Source of the DNA: Rikenellaceae bacterium
GTDB lineage: Bacteria; Bacteroidota; Bacteroidia; Bacteroidales; Rikenellaceae
DNA length: 49,227 nt
Reading direction: 5' to 3'
NCBI GenBank assembly: GCA_017415005.1
Contig: JAFQJK010000043.1
Span: forward strand, 1-49,227
This document shows positions 19,420 to 28,119 of the stretch, piece by piece. Position 1 is the first letter of the stretch. Each line of letters begins with the position of its first letter. The notes under the pieces were generated by a model. It was not told where the DNA came from and did no database searches. It saw only the letters and a list, made by a program, of their open reading frames with translations. Both the position numbers and the translations under genes were made by a program.

Positions 19420-19956
19420 CTATAGCGACGCGCCGAGCTCGTAGGCCTGCTGCGGAAATGCAGTCTGCTCGATATCCTTGCGTACCCCCACCCCGAGCGC
19501 CAGCACGGCTCCGGCATCTTTCCATCCCAGGTAGCGGCATATCGCCCGGTAATGGCCTACGAGCGCCTCCATGGCCGGGGCCTCATCGTCGGCCCCGGTA
19601 GCCAGCAACATAGCCCGCTTCGGCGCGCTACGCAGCGCGGCGTTGATCGCATAGAAGCGATCGACCACCCGTTTGAGCTGCGCTGTCATCCCGAAATAGT
19701 AGAGCGGCGTCACGAACACGACCAGATCGGCCCCGATCAGCCCGGGATTCAGATCCTCCATCGCATCGTTATGCGTACACTCCCCGTTATGCCTGCGGCA
19801 GTGGTCGCAAGCCTTGCAGGGCTTCACCTTCTCGAACGCCGCGTCGAAGCGCAGCACCTTGTGCCCCGCCTGTTTCGCCCCGCGGACAAACTCATCGGCC
19901 AGCAGCGCCGACGTGCCCTTCTTGTGCGGGCTTCCCGTCAATACAACGATGTTCAT
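19420..19956 (-). CDS. NAD(P)H-dependent FMN reductase / flavodoxin-fold protein
   Basis: A 178-residue flavodoxin-like protein. MNIVVLTGSPHKKGTSALL is the FMN phosphate loop; VTPLYYFGMTAQLKRVVDRFY binds the isoalloxazine ring. A cysteine cluster PCKACDHCRRHNGEC (about 47-61) sits where iron-sulfur flavoproteins and related NAD(P)H oxidoreductases carry theirs, so a metal or redox centre is possible. Substrate unknown. It is a single gene flanked by non-coding spacers. Confidence 0.88.
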   Translation of the reverse strand: MNIVVLTGSPHKKGTSALLADEFVRGAKQAGHKVLRFDAAFEKVKPCKACDHCRRHNGECTHNDAMEDLNPGLIGADLVVFVTPLYYFGMTAQLKRVVDRFYAINAALRSAPKRAMLLATGADDEAPAMEALVGHYRAICRYLGWKDAGAVLALGVGVRKDIEQTAFPQQAYELGASL

Positions 19957-20463
19957 GCTATTCCGTTTTTACCGGGAGCGACGCCCCCGCCATTACATGC
20001 TATGCAAATGATCGATCACTCCCTCATCGAACAGCCGTTACCCTCGCCGCCTAAGGACTCACAGACGCCTACCGCTTCTCATCCAGCACAACCCCGTTTC
20101 GTCCGGGTGATAGCAAGCTCCTCCCGGAAGCCATCGCCACTCGCACCCCGGCCTATCGTTCGTCAGACACAAGCCACCACCCCCAGCCCAGGCGACTGAA
20201 TGCCAGTCATATCGCACGGATTCAGGAGATGTGCAGCCACTCTCCGGACAGGCCTGCCGCCCCTTACCCCATTTGCGGAAAGCCCATGCCACAGGATTCG
20301 GCACCCATAGCGGCAGGCCACCCCGACTCAACGAGTTCCTGACGCTGAGACGGACAACCCGCCCGGGAAGGCATCCAGCACATTATGATACGACGGACGG
20401 GACCCGGTCGGCCCGGGAATTGCGCTGCGTGGCAGCCGGTCAGCCATACGGGACTGCCTCCGC
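19957..20463. other. Non-coding spacer
   Basis: About 500 bp with no supported gene. Short ORFs on both strands (for example 20059-20331 minus) lack family character and have atypical cysteine/tryptophan content. No strong hairpin or repeat was seen. The sequence may be decayed coding DNA. Confidence 0.6.
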
Positions 20464-21369
20464 TTATTTCATCTTGGTGTGCCGTTCCGATTTCTTCGGA
20501 TAGATATCGGCGATCGTGATCAGGATACCGGTCTCCTCGACATTGCCGAAGTCGGGATTGACCACGGTGCCGAATACGCGCATCGACGGCGAGAGGTTCA
20601 TGTACGAGTTGATCAGCGGGGGTACGTTCTCCTGGTGGCCGCGCACCTCGCGGACGAGTATCTTGTAGTCCTCTGCGAAACTTCCCCCGGTGAACAGGGC
20701 TGCGAGCTGCTCCTCATCCATCTCGAGATCGATCGGATAGAGCGGCGTGACGAGGTTCTCGGTGTCGGAGAAATACTTGCGCAGGAAGTAGATCAGCTTG
20801 TTGCGCGCCTCGCGGTTGTAATCGCCATACATGGTCACCTTACCCAGGAAGTAGCGCATGTCGGGATTCCGGACGATCAGCGCCCCGAGTCCGTCCCAAA
20901 GGTTGTCGAGCGCGTAGATACCCTTGGGATTCGAACGCGTGCCCTGATAAAGGGGCTGGACGAACGAGCGCCCCAGCTCGATGGTCCAGGGCAGGTACTT
21001 CTCGCGGAAATTGTCGTTGAAGCGGAAGTAGTGCTCGGTCGACATATATCGGGGATGGGTCGTGTGCGAGATGGTATAGCGGTAGCCGCCGACGATCTCT
21101 TTGTCGCCCGGGTCCCAGACGATGAGTTGCTTATAACCGCCTTCGACCGTGTCGAGTTCGTCGATGTCGACCTCGTTCCCGGTGCCGCCGCCCGCATCGC
21201 GGAACGACTCCTCGCGCAGCCGGCCGATCTCCTGTATCGTGTGGGGGCATTCGGCGGCCGTGATGACATAGATCTGGTTGCTGGCATTATTGGTGTTGCG
21301 CAGTAGCCGCTGCGGGGTCAGCTCCTGTTCGAGCAGCTCGCGCGCGACCGGTGGAATGACGGGTTGCAT
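20464..21369 (-). CDS. glsB: GNAT-type N-acyltransferase, GlsB-like (glycine lipid synthesis)
   Basis: A 301-residue hemolysin/OlsB-type acyltransferase. The segment REESFRDAGGGTGNEVDIDELD, the core KEIVGGYRYTISH and WTIELGRSFVQPLYQG are shared with amino-acid N-acyltransferases of the GNAT fold. In Bacteroides the equivalent protein (GlsB) puts a 3-hydroxyacyl chain on glycine, the first step of glycine and flavolipin-type lipids. The neighbouring PlsC-type acyltransferase on the same strand matches the partner GlsA. Substrate is inferred from that pairing. A -7 box (TAACTTTG on the minus strand, 21399-21406) lies 30 bp upstream, so it can be expressed apart from its partner. Confidence 0.8.
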   Translation of the reverse strand: MQPVIPPVARELLEQELTPQRLLRNTNNASNQIYVITAAECPHTIQEIGRLREESFRDAGGGTGNEVDIDELDTVEGGYKQLIVWDPGDKEIVGGYRYTISHTTHPRYMSTEHYFRFNDNFREKYLPWTIELGRSFVQPLYQGTRSNPKGIYALDNLWDGLGALIVRNPDMRYFLGKVTMYGDYNREARNKLIYFLRKYFSDTENLVTPLYPIDLEMDEEQLAALFTGGSFAEDYKILVREVRGHQENVPPLINSYMNLSPSMRVFGTVVNPDFGNVEETGILITIADIYPKKSERHTKMK

Positions 21370-21398
21370 GTATCGTGTGGTTAGTTTAGCTGTGCCCG

Positions 21399-21406
21399 CA
21401 AAGTTA
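21399..21406 (-). promoter_or_regulatory. -7 box for glsB
   Basis: Reads TAACTTTG on the minus strand (TAnnTTTG), 29 bp before the start codon, in an AT-rich patch. Confidence 0.5.
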
Positions 21407-21439
21407 AAAAAACATTCGAGACATGGAATTTACGGCAAG

Positions 21440-22264
21440 TTATTTTTTTAGCCCATAGGCGATTTCCTCGATCCGCAAGGCCCAGGTACGGGCGGGAGTG
21501 CCGTCGGCGAGCCGCTGCCAGCCGATCGGGTCGCCCACGGTGATATCGAAGTGTCGGCCATGCTGGGCGAACATCTCGTCGGCCAGGTAGAGCATCTCGA
21601 TATTGGCCTTGATGCCGAGCCGCGTACGCAGGTTCGCGAGCCTATAGAAAAAGTCCGAGAGACGGCCGTCGAAATGGACCGGAACGATGTCGCGCTTCGA
21701 CTCGATGGCCTTCTTGACGAAGCTGGGCTTCCAGCAGAGGTCGCGGACCACGCCTTTGCGGCGGCGCGAGCAGAGGCCTGCCGGGAACGTGATGACCGGA
21801 ACGGCCGAGTCAAACGTGCGCCGCATCGCTTCGGCATAGGCGCTGCTCTGTCGCCCGTGCTTGTTGACCGGAACGAAGATCGGGGCCAGCGGCCTCAGGT
21901 GCATCAGCAGGTCGTTGACCACCAGGCGCACGTCGCCGAAGCGCGCGCTCACCTCGGCGGCCAGCATCATGCCGTCCATGCCGCCGAAGGGGTGGTTCGA
22001 CGCGAACAGGTAGCGCCCGGCCGGGTCGAGGCGCCCGAGCCCGTGGGCCTCGTAAGTGATCTGCATGTAGCCGAGCGTCGCGCGGACGAAATCGACCGGC
22101 GGCAGGTGCGAGAAATGGGTCAGCACGTAATTGACCTCGTCCTCGTGGACGATGCGGCGCAGATAGCGGATGAGCAGTCCGGGCGTGAGCCGGGCCAGCG
22201 TCGGGTTCTTGTCGCGCAGGACCTGTGCGACATCGACCTTCAGCGGTTTGTCGGAGGAAGCCAT
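21440..22264 (-). CDS. glsA: PlsC-type O-acyltransferase, GlsA-like
   Basis: A 274-residue lysophospholipid-type acyltransferase. FASNHPFGGMDGMML (about residue 90) resembles the acyltransferase H-x4-D box as HPFGGMD. FVPVNKHG and ITFPAGLCSRRRKG (the FPEG-like block) follow. Together with the adjacent GNAT protein this matches the GlsB/GlsA pair of Bacteroidetes, where GlsA adds the second acyl chain. The frame extends to 22516, but a -7 box sits at 22295-22302 and homology begins at MASSDKPLKVD, so 22264 is the chosen start. Confidence 0.8.
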   Translation of the reverse strand: MASSDKPLKVDVAQVLRDKNPTLARLTPGLLIRYLRRIVHEDEVNYVLTHFSHLPPVDFVRATLGYMQITYEAHGLGRLDPAGRYLFASNHPFGGMDGMMLAAEVSARFGDVRLVVNDLLMHLRPLAPIFVPVNKHGRQSSAYAEAMRRTFDSAVPVITFPAGLCSRRRKGVVRDLCWKPSFVKKAIESKRDIVPVHFDGRLSDFFYRLANLRTRLGIKANIEMLYLADEMFAQHGRHFDITVGDPIGWQRLADGTPARTWALRIEEIAYGLKK

Positions 22265-22294
22265 GAGCCTCGGGTGTTTTGATCGTTCTGAAAG

Positions 22295-22302
22295 CAAAGT
22301 TA
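22295..22302 (-). promoter_or_regulatory. -7 box for glsA
   Basis: Reads TAACTTTG on the minus strand, 30 bp before the chosen start; it argues against the longer upstream ORF. Confidence 0.5.
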
Positions 22303-22460
22303 ATAAAAATCCGGCAGAAACGGGACACGCCGTTTGCAGCGAGAGACCGGCGACCCCGCAACCGGACCGTGAAAATGTCCGGCAGCGAATTTTTGTCGGC
22401 GACGAAGACCGGGATTCCGGATGAAATCGATTATCTTTACCCCGAATTACACCGCCTGCC

Positions 22461-23363
22461 ATGACCGAATACCACGTGCCCGTCCTGCTGGGCCCCTCGC
22501 TCGACCTGCTCGACATCCGTCCCGACGGGACCTATATCGACCTGACCTTCGGCGGAGGCGGCCACTCGCGGGGCATCCTCGGGCGGCTGGGCAAGCGGGG
22601 CCGGCTGTACGGGTTCGACCAGGACCGCGACGCTGCGTCCAACCGGATCGACGACCCGCGCTTCACGCTCGTCGAAAGCAATTTCCGTTTCGTGCGCGGG
22701 CAGATGCGCTGGCGGGGGGTGGAGCAGGTCGACGGCATACTGGCCGACCTTGGCGTCTCATCGCACCATTTCGACACGGGGCAGCGGGGCTTCTCGTTCC
22801 GCTTCGATGCGCCGCTCGACATGCGGATGAACCAGCGGGCGACCTTCACGGCTGCCGACGTGATCAATACGTACGATCCCGAACGGCTGACCCGCCTGCT
22901 GGGCGAGTACGGCGAGATCGACACGCCGTACAAAGTGGCGGCCTGTATCGGCCGGGCCCGGGCTGCGGAGCCGATCACGACGATCAGCGGACTCATCGGG
23001 GCCGTAAAGCCCTGTACGCCGAAGAAGGACGAGAACAAATTCCTCTCGAAGCTGTTCCAGGCGATCCGGATCGAGGTCAACCACGAGATGGAGGCCCTCA
23101 GGATGATGCTCGAGCAGAGCGCGCGCCTGCTCCGGCCCGGGGGGCGGCTGGTGGTGATCTCGTACCACTCGCTCGAGGACCGGCTGGTCAAGAACTTCTT
23201 CCGGGCCGGGAACTTCAGCGGCGAGGTCGAAAAGGATTTTTACGGACGGCCCCAGGTGCCGTTCGAGCTCATTACACGCAAGGCGGTGGTTCCCTCGGCC
23301 GAAGAACAGGCCGGAAATCCCCGCTCGCGCAGCGCCAAACTCAGAGCCGTAGCCAAACGATGA
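22461..23363 (+). CDS. rsmH: 16S rRNA (cytosine-1402 N4) methyltransferase
   Basis: A 300-residue SAM-dependent methyltransferase (MraW) acting on C1402 of 16S rRNA. YHVPVLLGPSLDLL opens the family; YIDLTFGGGGHSRGIL is the SAM loop; DGILADLGVSSHHFD and RGFSFRFDAPLDMRMN follow; VISYHSLEDRLVKNFF closes it. A TATCTTTA box lies about 22 bp upstream. MraZ, which usually precedes it, is absent here. Its TGA overlaps the ftsL ATG by 4 bp, so the genes are translationally coupled. Confidence 0.97.
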   Translation: MTEYHVPVLLGPSLDLLDIRPDGTYIDLTFGGGGHSRGILGRLGKRGRLYGFDQDRDAASNRIDDPRFTLVESNFRFVRGQMRWRGVEQVDGILADLGVSSHHFDTGQRGFSFRFDAPLDMRMNQRATFTAADVINTYDPERLTRLLGEYGEIDTPYKVAACIGRARAAEPITTISGLIGAVKPCTPKKDENKFLSKLFQAIRIEVNHEMEALRMMLEQSARLLRPGGRLVVISYHSLEDRLVKNFFRAGNFSGEVEKDFYGRPQVPFELITRKAVVPSAEEQAGNPRSRSAKLRAVAKR

Positions 23364-23911
23364 AAGACACTCCGTTCGAAGAGCCGACGCCTGCCGGCGG
23401 GCAGGACGATGTACGCGGGGAGCGTGCCGCCCGCTCGTATGCCGGGGCGAAGGCCGGGTCAGAGCCGGAGGACGGCGTGAATGAAACGGACGATATGTCC
23501 GCGCCGGAGACGGACGGGAGCGGTGACGCCACCGCCCCCGGGGCGGGCGTGACCGATGACGGTGCGCCGGGCGGGCAGGTGCGCCGTCCCTCGTCGCGGA
23601 TCAAACGCCAGGTGGGGGCGCTGCTCTCGGGCAGCATCCTGTCGAAGGCCGAGGTGCGCAAGTTCTACCCCTACATGTTGCTGCTGGCGTTCCTGATGCT
23701 GCTCTACATTGCCAACGTGTTCAAGATGCAGCAGCTGCACACGCAGCACGACCGGCTGGCGGCCGAGGTCAAGGAGCTACGCGCCAAATCGCTCACCCTC
23801 TCGTCGATCCGCATGAACGCGACGCGGCAGAGCGAGATTCTCAAAGAGTTGAAGAACCGGGGGATCGACCTCGAAGAGTCGGTCACGCCCCCCAAGATCA
23901 TCAATAAATAG
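23360..23911 (+). CDS. ftsL: FtsL-like division protein
   Basis: A 183-residue bitopic membrane protein. The cytoplasmic N-terminal half (about 1-90) is acidic and rich in Gly/Ala/Asp, unusually long for FtsL. One membrane helix (about 100-120, YMLLLAFLMLLYIANVF) is followed by a leucine/coil segment (QQLHTQHDRLAAEVKELRAK). The fold and place between rsmH and ftsI identify it as the divisome FtsL that works with FtsB and the FtsW/FtsI pair. The long open frame running from 22421 is an out-of-frame by-product over rsmH; the ATGA overlap at 23360 sets the start. ftsI follows after 2 bp. Confidence 0.88.
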   Translation: MKDTPFEEPTPAGGQDDVRGERAARSYAGAKAGSEPEDGVNETDDMSAPETDGSGDATAPGAGVTDDGAPGGQVRRPSSRIKRQVGALLSGSILSKAEVRKFYPYMLLLAFLMLLYIANVFKMQQLHTQHDRLAAEVKELRAKSLTLSSIRMNATRQSEILKELKNRGIDLEESVTPPKIINK

Positions 23912-23913
23912 CC

Positions 23914-26076
23914 ATGGCCGAACAGCGTTCCGAAATCAAGCGGGGTATCCTGGTCCGGGTGCGGTGGCTCTATGCGCTGTTCTTCCTGGTCGGTGTGGCG
24001 ATCATCGCCCGCATCCTCTATATCCAGCACGGACCCGAGAGCGCCGACCTCAAGCGGAGCGCAGCGCGGATCACCTACGAGCGCCGTACGCTCGAGGCCG
24101 ACCGGGGCGACGTGCTGGCTGTCGATGGGCGCATCCTGGCCACCTCGGTACCGATGTTCGAGATCCGGATGGACTTCGCAGCGCAGGGTATCGTCGACTC
24201 GGTGTTCAACCGCCATGTCGACTCGCTGGCCATCTGCCTCTCGTCGTTCTTCGGCGACCGCAGCAGCGCGGCTTACCGGACGATGCTCCGCAACATGCGC
24301 CAGCACAAGGCCTCGAACCGCTATGCGCTGATCTCGCCGCGCAGAGTCAATTATCTGGAACAAAAGACGATCAGCCGATTCCCGCTCTTCCGGCTCGGAG
24401 CCAACCGGGGCGGCTTCATCCCGGTGCAGATCAACAAGCGGATCTATCCGCACGGCTCACTGGCCCGCAGGACGATCGGCATTGTCAACGAGGACGGTGT
24501 CCGGGTGGGCGTCGAGGGGGCTTTTGACCACGAGCTGCGCGGTAAGGACGGCAATGTGCTGATGCAGCGCGTGTCGGGCAGCTTCAAGGTGCCGGTGCCG
24601 GACGACGACAATGTCGATCCGGTCGACGGGATCGACGTGGTCACGACGCTCGACGTCGACATTCAGGACGTGGCCGAGACGGCGCTCAAACGGCAGCTCG
24701 AGCTGGGCGATGCCGACTGGGGCTCGGTCGTGCTCATGGAGGTCGGCACGGGCGAGATCCGTGCGATGTCGAACCTCACGCGTAAGGGCGAGGGGCGCTA
24801 TGTCGAGGACTTTAACTATGCAGTCGGGATGAACCTTGAGCCCGGCTCGACGTTCAAGCTTGCGTCGCTCATTGCCTTGCTCGATGACGGGGGGATGACG
24901 CTGGCCGACACCGTCGATACGGGCCACGGCACGGCGATGGTCGGGCGCACCAAGGTGGTCGACTCGCACAAGGAAGGGTACGGGAAAGTCTCGCTGCGGC
25001 GCGTGTTCGAGGTGTCGTCGAACATCGGCTTTGCCCGGACTGTCAATGACGCATATGCCAAGGACCCCAAACGGTTCGTCGATTTCATTTGCAAGATGGG
25101 GATGGACAAGCCGCTGGGTATCCAGATCCCCGGCGAGGCGCTGCCGCAGATCAAGCACCCCGGCGACCGCTGGTGGGACGGGATGACGCTCACCATGATG
25201 TCGTACGGCTATGCGCTGCGCATCACGCCGATGAAGACGCTGACCTTCTATAACGCTGTGGCCAATGACGGGAAAATGGTGAGCCCGCTGTTGGTCAAGG
25301 AGCTGCGCCAGTACGGACAGACGGTACGCACGTTCCGTCCGGAGGTGATCAACCCGTCGATCTGCTCGAAGCGGACGCTCGCCGATGTGCGCGACTGCCT
25401 CGAGGGCGTGGTCGACGAAGGTACGGCGCGGTATGCGCTGAAAAACCCCTATTATAAGGTCGCCGGCAAGACCGGCACGGCCCAGATCGCGATGGGCCGT
25501 GGTGGGTATATAGATCCTTATGGAGGACGGCACTATCTGGCTACGCTGGTGGGATATTTTCCCGCCGATGCTCCCAAGTATACTTGTATCGTAGCGATCA
25601 AAACCTATCATGGGCCGGGACGGCGCGGGACCTACTACGGTGCGTCGCTGGCGGGCCCCGTGTTCCGGGCGATCGCCGACCGCGTGTATGCACGGAGCAC
25701 CAACTGGCAGCCGACCCTTTCGGAGGTGAAAGGGCAGACGGACGAACGCCCGCTGATCAAGGGAGGCCGCACGGACGAAATACGCACGGTGGCAGGCAAA
25801 CTGTCGATCCCGCTGATCGGGGCCAAGCAGGCCCGGGATTGGAGCACGGTGGCCGACACCGACTCGTCGGGCGTGGTGCTGACCCCGGTCGATACGGACG
25901 GAGTGATCCCCGATGTGCGCGGGATGGGGCTCAAGGAGGCGATCTACCTGCTCGAGAAGAACGGCGCGACGGTGACCTTCAGCGGGCAGGGGCGCGTGGT
26001 CAGCCAGTCCGTAAAGCCGGGCGCGAAGGCTCACCGGGGTATGGTCGTGTCGCTCACGCTCAAGGCGGGCGAATAA
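23914..26076 (+). CDS. ftsI: Septal peptidoglycan transpeptidase (PBP3/FtsI) with C-terminal PASTA
   Basis: A 720-residue class B penicillin-binding protein. One N-terminal membrane helix (about 15-30) is followed by the dimerisation domain containing RRTLEADRGDVLA. The transpeptidase has EPGSTFKLASL (catalytic Ser in SxxK), SSNIGFA (SxN) and AGKTGTAQ (KTG). A single PASTA domain occupies about 655-720 (VIPDVRGMGLKEAIYLLE). It crosslinks septal peptidoglycan with FtsW. It is the last gene of this shortened division cluster: murE, mraY and later genes do not follow, and the next gene is radA on the opposite strand. Confidence 0.96.
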   Translation: MAEQRSEIKRGILVRVRWLYALFFLVGVAIIARILYIQHGPESADLKRSAARITYERRTLEADRGDVLAVDGRILATSVPMFEIRMDFAAQGIVDSVFNRHVDSLAICLSSFFGDRSSAAYRTMLRNMRQHKASNRYALISPRRVNYLEQKTISRFPLFRLGANRGGFIPVQINKRIYPHGSLARRTIGIVNEDGVRVGVEGAFDHELRGKDGNVLMQRVSGSFKVPVPDDDNVDPVDGIDVVTTLDVDIQDVAETALKRQLELGDADWGSVVLMEVGTGEIRAMSNLTRKGEGRYVEDFNYAVGMNLEPGSTFKLASLIALLDDGGMTLADTVDTGHGTAMVGRTKVVDSHKEGYGKVSLRRVFEVSSNIGFARTVNDAYAKDPKRFVDFICKMGMDKPLGIQIPGEALPQIKHPGDRWWDGMTLTMMSYGYALRITPMKTLTFYNAVANDGKMVSPLLVKELRQYGQTVRTFRPEVINPSICSKRTLADVRDCLEGVVDEGTARYALKNPYYKVAGKTGTAQIAMGRGGYIDPYGGRHYLATLVGYFPADAPKYTCIVAIKTYHGPGRRGTYYGASLAGPVFRAIADRVYARSTNWQPTLSEVKGQTDERPLIKGGRTDEIRTVAGKLSIPLIGAKQARDWSTVADTDSSGVVLTPVDTDGVIPDVRGMGLKEAIYLLEKNGATVTFSGQGRVVSQSVKPGAKAHRGMVVSLTLKAGE

Positions 26077-26161
26077 TACCCTACCGACCGGCGGTCCGTC
26101 CCGATCTCTCTTACAGAGATATGCGATCTTGTTCCAACCCTTTTCCCGGAAGCGCCCCCCG

Positions 26162-27541
26162 TCACTCCGCGGCTTCCTGCCCGAACACCACCCGTGCCAG
26201 CTCGTCGACCCGGTTGACATAGACGATCCCGATCCCCTTCGGCGGTCCGGGCAGGCTCTTGCGCAGGTATCCCGAGACGATGATCCGGCGGAACCCGAGC
26301 CGGGCCGCCTCGCTGATCCGCTGCTCGCTGCGCGGGGCCGGGCGCACCTCGCCCGAAAGGCCGATCTCGCCCGCAAAGCAGGTACCCTCGGCCACCGGAC
26401 GGTCGAAGTACGACGAGAGGATCGACGCCACAACGGCCATATCGAGCCCCGTGTCGCTCACCTTGAACCCGCCCGCGAAATTGAGGAACACGTCCTTGCT
26501 GTACATCTTGAGCCCCACGCGCTTTTCGAGCACGGCGAGCAGCATGTTGAGCCGCTTGAGGTCGAACCCCGTGGCCGAGCGTTGCGGCGTACCGTAGGCC
26601 GCCGTGCTCACCAGCGCCTGCGTCTCGATCAGGTAGGGCCGGATGCCGTCGACAGCCGCTCCCACGGCAATGCCGCTCAGCGGCTCATCGTAGTGCGAGA
26701 GCAGGATGGCCGACGGATTGCTCACCTCCGTCAACCCCTCGCTGCGCATCTCGAACACCCCGATCTCGAACGTCGCGCCGAAACGGTTCTTGATGCTCCG
26801 CAGGATGCGGTACGTATTGTTGTTGTCACCCTCGAACTGCAACACCACATCGACGATATGCTCCAGTATCTTGGGCCCGGCGATCACGCCGTCCTTGGTG
26901 ATATGCCCGATAATGAAGACCGATGTGGCAGTCTGCTTGGCATACTTGAGCAGCATCGCCGCGCACTCGCGGATCTGCGACACGCTGCCGGCCGACGAAT
27001 CGATCGTCTCGGTGTACATCGTCTGGATCGAGTCGATGATCACCAGGTCGGGCCTGATCTCCCCGGCCTGCAACAGGATGTTCTCGAGCAGCGTCTCCGA
27101 GTAGACGAGGCACTGCTCGTTGCCCACGCCGAGCCGCTCGGCCCTCATTTTGATCTGCTGGGGCGACTCCTCGCCCGACACGTATAGCGTCTTGAGCCCG
27201 CTCCCGCCGATGGCCAGTTGCAGGCTGAGCGTCGACTTGCCGATACCCGGCTCGCCGCCGAGCAGCACGAGCGACCCGCGCACCAGGCCGCCGCCCAGCA
27301 CCCGGTTGACCTCGGCATTGTGCATATCGAGGCGACTGTACTCGTGCCGCACGATCTCGGCCACGGGCGTCGGGCGCTGCTGCTCGCCGCGCGGCACGAA
27401 CGACCGCGCCGCCGGACTCTCGCGCTGGATCACCTCCTCGGCAAACGTGTTCCACTCGCCGCACGACGGACACTTGCCCACCCACTTGGCGGACTCGTAG
27501 CCGCAGTTGCGGCAGAAATAGGCTTTCTTGATCTTGGCCAC
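26162..27541 (-). CDS. radA: DNA repair protein RadA (Sms)
   Basis: A 459-residue branch-migration ATPase in recombination. A C4 zinc finger (Cys 10, 13, 24, 27), P-loop GGEPGIGKST (95-104), the DSIQTMY Walker B region, the RadA-specific KNRFG motif (KNRFGATFEIG), and a Lon-like C-terminal domain (about 290-459; FAGGFKVSDTGLDMAV, GEIGLSGEVRP) are all present. Length is standard. It is convergent with ftsI and transcribed alone. Confidence 0.97.
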   Translation of the reverse strand: MAKIKKAYFCRNCGYESAKWVGKCPSCGEWNTFAEEVIQRESPAARSFVPRGEQQRPTPVAEIVRHEYSRLDMHNAEVNRVLGGGLVRGSLVLLGGEPGIGKSTLSLQLAIGGSGLKTLYVSGEESPQQIKMRAERLGVGNEQCLVYSETLLENILLQAGEIRPDLVIIDSIQTMYTETIDSSAGSVSQIRECAAMLLKYAKQTATSVFIIGHITKDGVIAGPKILEHIVDVVLQFEGDNNNTYRILRSIKNRFGATFEIGVFEMRSEGLTEVSNPSAILLSHYDEPLSGIAVGAAVDGIRPYLIETQALVSTAAYGTPQRSATGFDLKRLNMLLAVLEKRVGLKMYSKDVFLNFAGGFKVSDTGLDMAVVASILSSYFDRPVAEGTCFAGEIGLSGEVRPAPRSEQRISEAARLGFRRIIVSGYLRKSLPGPPKGIGIVYVNRVDELARVVFGQEAAE

Positions 27542-28119
27542 AGGCTTCAGCTATATATAAGTTTGACCCTACAATACGATCTCATAGGACGCGAGCTCTC
27601 GCGGCTCGGGTTCCCGGCATATACGAACCCGGACCGCCCGCAACGGGCCGTATGGCCGGCATACAGGCAGAGTTTACCGAACCCGGACACGCACATCCCG
27701 CCCGGCCCCTTCGATCAGCAGGCACCCGCAGTTCCGCCCGGCATCCTTCCGGCATACGGCGCTACCAGCCACGGGCACAGGCCCATACGCGGACCGAGAT
27801 CATCGGTCGCGAGGCCCGCGCACCCCGTCGTACGGTCGCCGTCCATCGGCAGGCACGATTGCGGGAGGACCGCGGAAACGCCCACCGCGTGTCCGATAAG
27901 GTCATCGCACACCATCCGGCCCGCCTCGTCGGCCCACGCCTCCTGAAAACAAGCGATCGTCCGCCCCACATCCCGGGGCCCCTCCCGGACCGACCAATAC
28001 GCACCGCGCTCCATACCGGCAGTCTGCACAGTTCACCCCTGCAAGCCTCCACGCCTTGCGGACTTCCCCGGTCGCCCCTCGCTCTCACTCCGGCCCGACA
28101 GCCGGCTCCGCCGCGCGTT
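27542..28119. other. Non-coding spacer between rseP and radA
   Basis: About 580 bp with no supported gene. Overlapping ORFs occur on both strands (for example 27715-28029 minus), but none shows domain or signal features. The base composition is like the other long spacers, C-rich on the plus strand. No strong hairpin was found. Confidence 0.6.

Noticed and set aside
22421..23359. N-terminal extension of ftsL over rsmH as a 496-residue protein
   Set aside because: The extension is out of frame with rsmH and Arg/Pro/Gly-rich; the ATGA overlap at 23360 is a normal coupled start.
24457..26433. A 658-residue minus-strand ORF opposite ftsI
   Set aside because: Antisense image of ftsI; no motif, and ftsI has all catalytic motifs.
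27715..28029. A 104-residue minus-strand ORF in the radA-rseP spacer
   Set aside because: No domain, no signal peptide, no operon context, and overlapping ORFs in other frames are equally long.
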